From NCBI GenBank assembly GCA_023399055.1, contig JAEWQV010000027.1, positions 248,001 through 312,000 of the forward strand: a stretch of 64,000 nucleotides of DNA, written 5' to 3'. Source of the stretch: Bacillota bacterium (lineage in GTDB: Bacteria > Bacillota > Clostridia > Lachnospirales > Lachnospiraceae). Below, in pieces: positions 35,161-42,393 of the stretch. The notes under the pieces were generated by a model. The model searched no databases and was not told the origin of the DNA. It worked only from the letters and a program-made list of their open reading frames with translations. Numbering within the stretch: the first letter of the stretch is position 1; each line of letters begins with the position of its first letter. Made by a program: the position numbers and the translations under genes.

Positions 35161-35202
35161 AATCTATTGAATAGAATCCACTGAATAAAACCCACTGAAT
35201 AA
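35147..35202 (+). repeat. Four tandem 14-bp repeats at the 3' end of the GerMN gene
   Basis: Units AATCCACTGAATAG (35147-35160, holding the stop codon), AATCTATTGAATAG, AATCCACTGAATAA and AACCCACTGAATAA follow without gaps. The last coding bases of the gene have been duplicated into the spacer, each copy keeping a stop codon. Confidence 0.8.
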
Positions 35203-35218
35203 AACCTAAGATTATTTA

Positions 35219-35268
35219 AAATGTGTTATGACCCAGCAGCTTAATCATTGATAGGTTATAACACATTT
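35219..35268 (+). terminator. Hairpin after the GerMN gene
   Basis: 15-bp stem with one G-T pair (35219-35233 with 35254-35268; AAATGTGTTATGACC), loop of 20 bases, TAT following. Likely terminator before comEC. Confidence 0.65.
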
Positions 35269-35322
35269 ATAAAATGAGCGATAGTAAACACCTAAAACTA
35301 TTAGGAATACGGAGGGATGTTG

Positions 35323-37698
35323 TTGATAAAACGACCAATGGTAGGGATGCTTGGAGCATACCTTACTGGGTTATTTTTGGCATGGAACGATATTTCCTTG
35401 CCTTATGTTTTCTTGTTTATTTTAATAAGCTATATAATCCTTTTATTGATTAATTTCCTACGTTGGAAAAAAGCTAAGAGACTTCTGGATACGTTTTTAT
35501 GGAGCCTGCCTATAATTTTTTTAGTTGGATTTCATGTAACAGAGGTAAGGCTTCAGGTTCCCGCTGTATATAATATCTTTGAGGAAGAGCTTCCATGTGA
35601 AGTGACTGGTCAAATTACTTTGATTGTTGATAAACCAACGGGTAAGGCAATCTACCTAAAGAATAATCAAATCTATGTCAATAATGAAACTTCCTATCTT
35701 TCTGAACAACTTCTTATTTATTCTTCCGATACCTCTGATTATTTAATTGGCAATAAGATCAAAGTGGAAGGTACTTTAATCAAATTTTCAGCTCCCTCAA
35801 ATCCCGGTCAGTTTAATGAACAACTTTATTATCTAATAGAAAATATTGATTTCAAAATGTATGCAGAGAAAATCTCTATTATTGACTCTGGTTATTCTAA
35901 ATATCGTCAGTTCTTATCTGAACAAAAGCAAAATTTAGTTGATATTTATACAAAACTTCTTTCCACAAAGGAATCCGGTGCGATAATTGCTATGCTTTTG
36001 GGAGAAAAACTATTGCTCCAAGAAGATATTAAAGACCTTTATCAAAACAATGGGATTGCACACCTGCTTGCAATATCTGGCTTGCACATATCCTTACTTG
36101 GGATGTTCGTCTTTAAACTAATGAGATGGTCTAAGGTTCCAGGCATCTTTGCAACAATTCTTTCTATTCTTTTCATCTATAGCTACGGTGTTCTTACTAA
36201 TTTTAGTGTATCCACACAACGTGCAGTAATTATGATGGCTATACTTTTAATAGCTGCCATACCTGGAAAAACCTATGATACGATTTCAGCAACCGCATTG
36301 AGCGCTTTTGTCATTCTTGTACATAACCCTCTCCAAATTTTTAGCGCAGGATTTCTTCTTTCTTATGGAGCAATAATTGGTATTGCAGTAATATATCCAG
36401 CATTAAAGAAATTAACAAAATCAGAGCATCCCGTTTTAAACAGTCTTTTCCTTAGCTTTAGTGCTCAGTTAACCACAACTCCTTTTGTCCTTTACTATTT
36501 TTATCAATTGCCTAGCTACGGTATTGTAATAAATTTGATCGTTCTACCCTTTGTAACAATTCTTACGTTAACATCAATTCTTTCGGGTATTGTTGGACTG
36601 ATGTACCTACCGGCAGGTGTCTTTTTAATAGGAGCTTCTAATTATATTCTACAGTTTTATGAAGTGATTTGTAGAATAGCAGCTAAATTGCCGTATAATC
36701 TTTTGACTCTTGGAAAGCCTTCTGTGATTTCGATTTTGATATATACATTTACCTTAGGAGTATTTGTTCTTAGTGTGAAAAAATATAAATCAAAAATTTT
36801 ATATTTACTACCAATATTAGCAGTGCTTATATTTTTAATACCAAAACCAGTGGATGGGTTAACAGTTACTTTCTTAGATGTGGGGCAGGGGGATTCTATT
36901 TATATAAGAAGCGAAACCGGTACAAGTTATTTGGTTGATGGTGGCAGCAGCGACATAAAAAAAGTTGGAGAGTATCGGATAAAACCATTTTTGCTCTCAC
37001 AAGGAATTCGTAGGTTGGATTATGTGATTGTCACCCATTCTGATAATGACCACATTAGTGGAATTAAAGAGTTGATAGAAGAGGAACTAATAAATATAGA
37101 TACATTATTACTTCCATATCTCAAAGAAGATTTTCTTAAAGAGAATGATTCTGCTTATTTAGAACTAAAGGAACTGGCATTATCAAAGGGAATCTCTGTG
37201 CGGTATATTAAGGCGGGAGATTACATAACGGATGAGAAATTGCAACTGCTATGTCTTCATCCGACACCGGAATTTGTACCAACCTCTGTTAATTCTTATT
37301 CGACGGTGCTTAGTATTTCCTATGAAGATTTTGACTTGTTATTAACGGGAGACTTAGAAGAAGGTGGGGAGACCGCTCTGACAGGATTACTACAGAAATC
37401 GTATAGGGGGGATACACCAGTGAAGCTGAAGCTGCCAGAAGCTTATGAGGTTTTGAAGGTGGCTCATCATGGGTCAAAATTTTCTACGAAAGAAGAATTT
37501 TTAGAGCTAGTGCAGCCTAAAATCTCTATCATCTCTTGCGGAAAGGATAATTCTTACGGTCATCCCCATGGGGAGTTGTTGGACAGACTGAAAGAATTTG
37601 GGAGCAGTTATCATGTTACAAATAAAGTAGGAGCTATAAAAATATGGACGGACGGTCAAAAACTTGAACTAAAAGGGTATAGGGTGACTAGGGAATGA
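35323..37698 (+). CDS. comEC: ComEC/Rec2-type DNA uptake channel protein
   Basis: A protein of about 791 residues with N-terminal DUF4131 region, a Competence domain of many membrane helices (HLLAISGLHISLLG is the family signature, about 250) and a C-terminal metallo-beta-lactamase-like domain (VTFLDVGQGDSIYI, THSDNDHISG, AHHGSKFS). It transports single-stranded DNA across the membrane and the C-terminal domain probably degrades the other strand. The start is placed at TTG 35323, 6 bases after GGAGGG; ATG 35317 touches that site and is too close. The reading frame is intact. Confidence 0.92.
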   Translation: MIKRPMVGMLGAYLTGLFLAWNDISLPYVFLFILISYIILLLINFLRWKKAKRLLDTFLWSLPIIFLVGFHVTEVRLQVPAVYNIFEEELPCEVTGQITLIVDKPTGKAIYLKNNQIYVNNETSYLSEQLLIYSSDTSDYLIGNKIKVEGTLIKFSAPSNPGQFNEQLYYLIENIDFKMYAEKISIIDSGYSKYRQFLSEQKQNLVDIYTKLLSTKESGAIIAMLLGEKLLLQEDIKDLYQNNGIAHLLAISGLHISLLGMFVFKLMRWSKVPGIFATILSILFIYSYGVLTNFSVSTQRAVIMMAILLIAAIPGKTYDTISATALSAFVILVHNPLQIFSAGFLLSYGAIIGIAVIYPALKKLTKSEHPVLNSLFLSFSAQLTTTPFVLYYFYQLPSYGIVINLIVLPFVTILTLTSILSGIVGLMYLPAGVFLIGASNYILQFYEVICRIAAKLPYNLLTLGKPSVISILIYTFTLGVFVLSVKKYKSKILYLLPILAVLIFLIPKPVDGLTVTFLDVGQGDSIYIRSETGTSYLVDGGSSDIKKVGEYRIKPFLLSQGIRRLDYVIVTHSDNDHISGIKELIEEELINIDTLLLPYLKEDFLKENDSAYLELKELALSKGISVRYIKAGDYITDEKLQLLCLHPTPEFVPTSVNSYSTVLSISYEDFDLLLTGDLEEGGETALTGLLQKSYRGDTPVKLKLPEAYEVLKVAHHGSKFSTKEEFLELVQPKISIISCGKDNSYGHPHGELLDRLKEFGSSYHVTNKVGAIKIWTDGQKLELKGYRVTRE

Positions 37699-37777
37699 AT
37701 GGATATTTGGATTTTATCAAAAATAATCAGATGATAATTAGATAAATAATTTCTAATAAGATAAATAAATTCTAACA

Positions 37778-37806
37778 TTGACTATACTGACTAATTATGC
37801 TACAAT
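37778..37806 (+). promoter_or_regulatory. Sigma-A promoter of the mef leader
   Basis: TTGACT (37778-37783), 17 bases, TACAAT (37801-37806). Transcription would start near 37813, giving an untranslated leader of about 360 bases before mef that includes the leader peptide ORF and two terminators. Confidence 0.7.
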
Positions 37807-37846
37807 TCGTCTCGAAATAAATATGAATTTTGGAGGAACCGATACT

Positions 37847-37873
37847 ATGACAGCCTCAATACGTTTAAGATAA
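37847..37873 (+). CDS. Leader peptide MTASIRLR of the mef attenuator
   Basis: Eight codons and a TAA, preceded by GGAGG at 37832-37836 with 10-base spacing. The peptide MTASIRLR differs at one residue, as I recall it, from the MTASMRLR leader peptide of streptococcal mef(E). Its Arg-Leu-Arg end is the plus-x-plus motif at which macrolide-bound ribosomes arrest. It lies between a good promoter and two terminator hairpins in front of a mef homologue. Arrest at codon 7-8 would place a ribosome up against the A-rich left arm of the first terminator (from 37884). Drug-dependent arrest here is inferred. Confidence 0.8.
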   Translation: MTASIRLR

Positions 37874-37883
37874 GCTAGCAATA

Positions 37884-37919
37884 AAAAAAGCAGAAACTAT
37901 CCCAAAGATAGGCTTTTTT
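37884..37919 (+). terminator. Attenuator terminator 1 in the mef leader
   Basis: AAAAAAGC (37884-37891) and CTATC (37897-37901) pair with GATAG (37907-37911) and GCTTTTTT (37912-37919), with a 5-base bulge on the left and a CCAAA loop. It begins 10 bases after the leader-peptide stop codon, so the position of a ribosome on the leader ORF can influence its folding. Confidence 0.7.
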
Positions 37920-38030
37920 GTTGCGCTTATTTATACGATATTGAGAGCATTCCTTAGTGTAGGTAAATATAGATTATTTAACTATGCATTATTTGACTAT
38001 GTCATTTTAAGAATGTTTCCATATTGTATG

Positions 38031-38074
38031 AATGCAGACCAAAGCCACATTGCGGATTTTGGCCTGCATTTTTT
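38031..38074 (+). terminator. Attenuator terminator 2 in the mef leader
   Basis: AATGCAG-A-CCAAA (38031-38043) pairs with TTTGG-C-CTGCATT (38058-38070) with one mismatch and some inner pairing, followed by six T bases (38069-38074). Confidence 0.65.
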
Positions 38075-38078
38075 ATTC

Positions 38079-38106
38079 ACGACAAGTGAAACGACTTGTC
38101 GTTTCA
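38079..38106 (+). other. Two competing hairpins before mef
   Basis: ACGACAAGT (38079-38087) pairs perfectly with ACTTGTCGT (38094-38102). Alternatively TGAAACGA (38087-38094) pairs with TCGTTTCA (38099-38106). The two cannot form together. They lie about 70 bases before the mef start and could form part of the switch. Confidence 0.45.
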
Positions 38107-38172
38107 TCTTGTTGCTTAAAGTATTGTTCAAATTAGAAATTGAAGCAAAATAAAATGTAGGAGATAATACAA

Positions 38173-39390
38173 ATGGAAAAACATAATAATTGGAAATTAA
38201 AGTTCTTTACAATATGGGCAGGGCAGGCTGTATCTTTGATTACAAGTGCCATTCTACAAATGACAATCATTTTTTATCTTACAGAAAAAACAGAATCTGC
38301 GATGGTTTTGTCTATGGCTTCACTTGTTGGTTTTCTGCCCTATGCGGTCTTTGGTCCAGCTATTGGTGTGCTAGTGGATCGCTATGATAGGAAAAAGATA
38401 ATGATAGGAGCGGATTTAATTATCGCTATAGCTGGAGCGGTACTAACTATTATTACATTGTATATGGAGTTACCCGTCTGGATGGTTATGGTAGTATTGT
38501 TTATCCGTAGTATCGGAACAGCTTTTCATTCCCCTGCTTTGAATGCGGTTACACCGCTTTTAGTTCCGGAGGATCAGTTGACCAAATGTGCTGGTTATAG
38601 TCAGTCTTTACAGTCTTTAAGTTATATTTTAAGTCCAGCAGTTGCGGCATTTTTATATTCTGTTTGGGAATTAAATGCGATTATAGCCATTGATGTGCTA
38701 GGTGCAGTAATTGCTAGTCTCACAGTCGCATTTGTGAATATTCCAAAGCTAAATGTAGATCAGCAAAGTATGCAAGTTAATTTTCTAAAGGAAATGAAAG
38801 CTGGAATTGTCGTATTGAGACAAAGCAAAGGGTTATTTGCCTTATTACTTTTAGGAACACTATATACATTTGTTTATATGCCAATCAATGCACTATACCC
38901 CTTATTTAGCATGGAATATTTTAATGGAACACCCATGCATATTTCTATTACCGAAATTGCTTTTGCCTTGGGGATGTTAGTAGGAGGCTTGATATTAGGA
39001 AGATTGGGAGGTTACGAAAAGCGTGTTCAATTAATAACCGGTTCATTTTTTGTGATGGGAGTGAGTCTAGCCGTATCGGGGTTACTTCCTCCAAATGGAT
39101 TTGCTATGTTTGTAGTTTGCTGTGCAATGATGGGTATTTCAGTACCATTTTACAGTGGTGTACAAACGGCTCTTTTTCAGGAGAAAATTAAACCGGAATA
39201 CTTAGGTCGTGTATTTTCCTTCACCGGAAGTATCATGTCACTTGCTATGCCACTAGGATTAATTCTTTCCGGGTTTCTAGCTGATCGATTTGGTGTAAAC
39301 CACTGGTTTTTAATATCAGGTGTTTTAATCCTCGGAATAGCAATTGCTTGCTCGATGATGCCAGAGATTAAAAAATTTGATTCAAAATAA
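38173..39390 (+). CDS. mef: Mef-type macrolide efflux MFS transporter
   Basis: A 405-residue major facilitator protein with 12 predicted membrane helices. The N-terminal run IWAGQAVSLITSAIL, FLPYAVFGPAIGVLVDR, PLLVPEDQLTKCAGYSQS and SGVQTALFQEKIKPEYLG match, from memory, the Mef(A)/Mef(E) proteins of streptococci closely over the whole length, well beyond general MFS similarity. Mef exports 14- and 15-membered macrolides. AGGAGA at 38159-38164 supports the ATG, and the frame is intact. The leader upstream is of the drug-responsive type. The partner gene usual in streptococci, the ABC-F protein gene msr(D)/mel, is absent. Base composition is like that of the neighbours, so recent transfer is not obvious. 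Confidence 0.88.
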   Translation: MEKHNNWKLKFFTIWAGQAVSLITSAILQMTIIFYLTEKTESAMVLSMASLVGFLPYAVFGPAIGVLVDRYDRKKIMIGADLIIAIAGAVLTIITLYMELPVWMVMVVLFIRSIGTAFHSPALNAVTPLLVPEDQLTKCAGYSQSLQSLSYILSPAVAAFLYSVWELNAIIAIDVLGAVIASLTVAFVNIPKLNVDQQSMQVNFLKEMKAGIVVLRQSKGLFALLLLGTLYTFVYMPINALYPLFSMEYFNGTPMHISITEIAFALGMLVGGLILGRLGGYEKRVQLITGSFFVMGVSLAVSGLLPPNGFAMFVVCCAMMGISVPFYSGVQTALFQEKIKPEYLGRVFSFTGSIMSLAMPLGLILSGFLADRFGVNHWFLISGVLILGIAIACSMMPEIKKFDSK

Positions 39391-39467
39391 ACATGATTGA
39401 GCAAAGAATCACAAAATGTTTAACAGATTCATATTATAGATTGAAGCTTTTTATGGGGGACAATATA

Positions 39468-40388
39468 ATGCATTTGAGCAATGAATTTGCTCGTCAGTCA
39501 TTAGAGTTGCACTTGTTTTTTGGAAGAATAATGAAAGAACATTCCTTTTTTCTTGAGTTAGGATTTACACCGAGAGATTTTAATTTTACTCAGCAGGCGG
39601 ATATTTTTCGCAAAGAGTTTGACAGATTATTATGGGATGTTATTTCGGTATCAGACGGTGTAGTCAGCCAAGATGTTCTTAATTCTGGGGAAGTAGTTAC
39701 ACAGTATACAATGAATGCTGAAATGGTTTCTTCCTATTATACTGGAATTCAAATACCAACGGAACTAACAAGAGCAGAAATGGAATTAATGAGTGGTAGA
39801 AGGAAACCCATAAACCAAAGTTTGGACAGAACAGTTTATGACATTAATGAAAGAGCGGTAGAATTAATCTCATCGCTGATACAGTTTAAAGCTACAATTT
39901 TATCCAGTGTATTGTCTTGTAAAATGTTTACCATGAACTATCCGCTGTTAATAGATCATATTATGCGCGAAGCTAAATTATATTTAACAATGATTCAACA
40001 TTTACAAAGTGGAGTGGAGTTGGATATTGAAAATGAAGCTTTAAAGCAAGAAATGTTCTGGAATAGAATCATGGGAGAGCATGCAAAGTTTATTCGTGGT
40101 TTACTTGATCCTACGGAAAACGATTTAATTATCGCAGCAAATAACTTCGGAAATGAATTCGATCAGCTAACCGCAGAGGCCAAATCAGCAATGGATAATA
40201 CCATTTCCGCTAATCAGGTGACTGAGGATAGCTTAGACGCTACAATGAAAATTAGAGATTTTAAAGCTCAAGGCACGCAAGGTCTAATTGAATGTAAAGT
40301 CAAGTCAATCATTATACCATTATTAGGTGATCATACGTTACGAGAAGCAAATCACTATTTAAGACTATTGAAGATTTTTATGAAATAA
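39468..40388 (+). CDS. DUF2935 domain protein
   Basis: A 306-residue soluble, helical protein; ATG 39468 has GGGGGA 7 bases upstream, whereas the ATG at 39393 has no site. The two halves resemble each other: LFFGRIMKEHSFFLELG with FRKEFDRLLWDV in the first, and MFWNRIMGEHAKFIRGL with FGNEFDQLTAEA in the second, each with conserved His and Glu residues, as in ferritin-like helical bundles that could bind metal. DUF2935 proteins are common in Firmicutes and uncharacterised. It follows mef by 77 bases and may be read from the same transcript. Confidence 0.82.
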   Translation: MHLSNEFARQSLELHLFFGRIMKEHSFFLELGFTPRDFNFTQQADIFRKEFDRLLWDVISVSDGVVSQDVLNSGEVVTQYTMNAEMVSSYYTGIQIPTELTRAEMELMSGRRKPINQSLDRTVYDINERAVELISSLIQFKATILSSVLSCKMFTMNYPLLIDHIMREAKLYLTMIQHLQSGVELDIENEALKQEMFWNRIMGEHAKFIRGLLDPTENDLIIAANNFGNEFDQLTAEAKSAMDNTISANQVTEDSLDATMKIRDFKAQGTQGLIECKVKSIIIPLLGDHTLREANHYLRLLKIFMK

Positions 40389-40400
40389 TAATCAAGTTAT

Positions 40401-40440
40401 AAAACTCGTGTATAGTGTTTTTACTAAACACGAGTTTTTT
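40401..40440 (+). terminator. Terminator after the DUF2935 gene
   Basis: AAAACTCGTGT (40401-40411) pairs with ACACGAGTTTT (40428-40438), with an inner TAGT/ACTA pair, and ends in a T-run. Confidence 0.85.
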
Positions 40441-40779
40441 ATGTAAAAGTTTGCGCATTCTGAATGCAAAAGGATTGATTGTATAGAAAATTCGTACAAA
40501 AAGTCTTTTCGGGATTATTATAAGGTGAAGATTGGACCATACTACCTCGATTTGACAATCGAGGTTTATCTTTACAAAGATTATTTTTGCACTATAATTA
40601 TATAAGGTAGTTATGATGGATAACCAAAAGGAATAGGATAATCAGTAAGATTAAATTATAGTTTGCCAAGTCTAGATAGTATCCTACTATACATACAATA
40701 AGGTGGAATTTGGTGATAGAATTGGTGTTTTAAGTTAAGAATCAATAGATAAGTGCAAATAATTTTAGGAGGATCATAT
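40441..40779 (+). promoter_or_regulatory. Upstream region of murE with likely promoter
   Basis: The gap contains a perfect 9-bp hairpin ACCTCGATT / AATCGAGGT (40544-40565) and, just after it, a probable sigma-A promoter: TTTACA (40571-40576), 16 bases, TATAAT (40593-40598). The last 180 bases before murE hold no clear coding sequence. Confidence 0.5.
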
Positions 40780-42237
40780 ATGTTGCTGGAGAAATTACTT
40801 AAGGAGTTGGATTATACAGCTGTAAAAGGAGATGTTACTACTAATGTGTCAACATTAGTATATGACTCAAGAAATGTAATTCAGGATTCTGTATTTGTGT
40901 GTATCAGCGGTGCAGTGGTAGATGGGCATAATTTTATAAAGGAAGTAGTTGAAAAGGGTGCAACAGCTATAATTGTTGAAAAACAGGTTGAAGTACCAGA
41001 GTCTGTTACAATTATTAAAGTGGAAAATACCAGAGTAGCCTTGGCGTATATGTCTGCCGCATATTTTGATCATCCAGCTAAGAAGCTGACTACGATTGGT
41101 ATCACTGGAACCAAGGGTAAAACAACAACTACCTATATGATTAAGTCCATTCTTGAAAATACAGGGAAGAAGGTTGGGTTGATCGGTACCATTGAGACCA
41201 TTATTGGGGATAAAGTAATTCCCTCGAATAATACAACTCCGGAATCTTATCTCACACAGCAGTATTTTGCAGAAATGGTAGAAGCAGGTTGTGACTGTGT
41301 CGTTATGGAAGCATCTTCCCAGGGGCTTATGCTGCATCGTATGTCTGGCTTTGTGTTTGACTATGGTATTTTCACTAATTTAGGGCATGATCATATTGGC
41401 GGAGCGGAGCATAAGGATTTCGAGGATTATTTAAGATGTAAGAGTAAGTTATTTAAGCAATGTAACGTAGGCTTAATTAATATAGATGATGCCCATGCTG
41501 ATGAAATCCTTGAAGGTCATACCTGCAAGGTGGAGACCTTTGGATTTTCGGATAAGGCAGATGTGAGAGCAACTAATGTAGAATTAGTACAGAGACCAGG
41601 TTACCTTGGTATTGCTTATCAGGTGGAAGGCCTTATGAATATGAGTGTGAAGATGAATGTGCCAGGGAAGTTCAATGTTTATAATTCTCTTTGTGCAGTG
41701 GCCCTTTGCAGACATTTTGGAGTGAGGGAAGAAGAAATTACAAAAGCACTGAAGCATGTGAATGTAAGGGGTAGAGTAGAATTGGTTACTGTAAGTGATT
41801 ACTATACTTTAATGATTGACTATGCCCATAATGCAATGAGCTTGAAAAGTTTGTTAACTACATTGAAAGAATATCAGCCAGCACGTCTTATCTGCCTGTT
41901 TGGTTGCGGAGGAAACCGTGATAGAAACAGAAGATTTGAGATGGGAGAGGTATCCTCAACACTAGCAGACCTTACGGTGGTTACCTCGGATAATCCGAGA
42001 AAAGAAGAGCCACAAGAGATTATTAATGATATTATTACTGGTGTAAAAAAAGGACCGGGCAAATATGTTGAAATCATAGACCGCAAAGAAGCCATTAAAT
42101 ATTGTATGGATAACGCACAGGAAGGTGATGTCATCGTCCTTGCAGGTAAAGGTCATGAAGATTATCAGGAAATTAATGGTGTGAAATATCATATGGATGA
42201 GAGAGAATTAATTGCTGATATATTAGAAGGTAAATAG
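40780..42237 (+). CDS. murE: UDP-MurNAc-tripeptide synthetase, meso-diaminopimelate type
   Basis: A 485-residue Mur ligase that adds meso-diaminopimelate to UDP-MurNAc-L-Ala-D-Glu in peptidoglycan synthesis. ATP loop GITGTKGKTTTTYM, central domain with EASSQGL, and the C-terminal SDNPRKEEP; the DNPR motif selects diaminopimelate over lysine, so this organism probably has DAP-type peptidoglycan. The start is the ATG after AGGAGGAT (40767-40774); an in-frame GTG at 40753 lies before that site. It stands apart from the dcw genes at 57.6 kb. Confidence 0.94.
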   Translation: MLLEKLLKELDYTAVKGDVTTNVSTLVYDSRNVIQDSVFVCISGAVVDGHNFIKEVVEKGATAIIVEKQVEVPESVTIIKVENTRVALAYMSAAYFDHPAKKLTTIGITGTKGKTTTTYMIKSILENTGKKVGLIGTIETIIGDKVIPSNNTTPESYLTQQYFAEMVEAGCDCVVMEASSQGLMLHRMSGFVFDYGIFTNLGHDHIGGAEHKDFEDYLRCKSKLFKQCNVGLINIDDAHADEILEGHTCKVETFGFSDKADVRATNVELVQRPGYLGIAYQVEGLMNMSVKMNVPGKFNVYNSLCAVALCRHFGVREEEITKALKHVNVRGRVELVTVSDYYTLMIDYAHNAMSLKSLLTTLKEYQPARLICLFGCGGNRDRNRRFEMGEVSSTLADLTVVTSDNPRKEEPQEIINDIITGVKKGPGKYVEIIDRKEAIKYCMDNAQEGDVIVLAGKGHEDYQEINGVKYHMDERELIADILEGK

Positions 42238-42393
42238 ACGAATTCATATAGTTAGAATGGATTTTTAGTGTAATTTTAAGCTTAGATTAACGAGTTGTTC
42301 ATAGAATAAACGTATTTCTATAGTACTATATTTTAATCATTAATAAGATTAATTTAGTGCATTCGAAGGATAACATTAACGAAGGAGGACAGG

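Noticed and set aside
37941..38153. 70-codon open frame upstream of mef
   Set aside because: No ribosome site, and it runs through the second terminator hairpin and the competing hairpins of the leader RNA; its residues reflect the structured leader.
37699..40440. Integrative element carrying mef
   Set aside because: No integrase, transposase, terminal inverted repeats or direct target repeats were seen at either edge; composition is like that of the neighbours.
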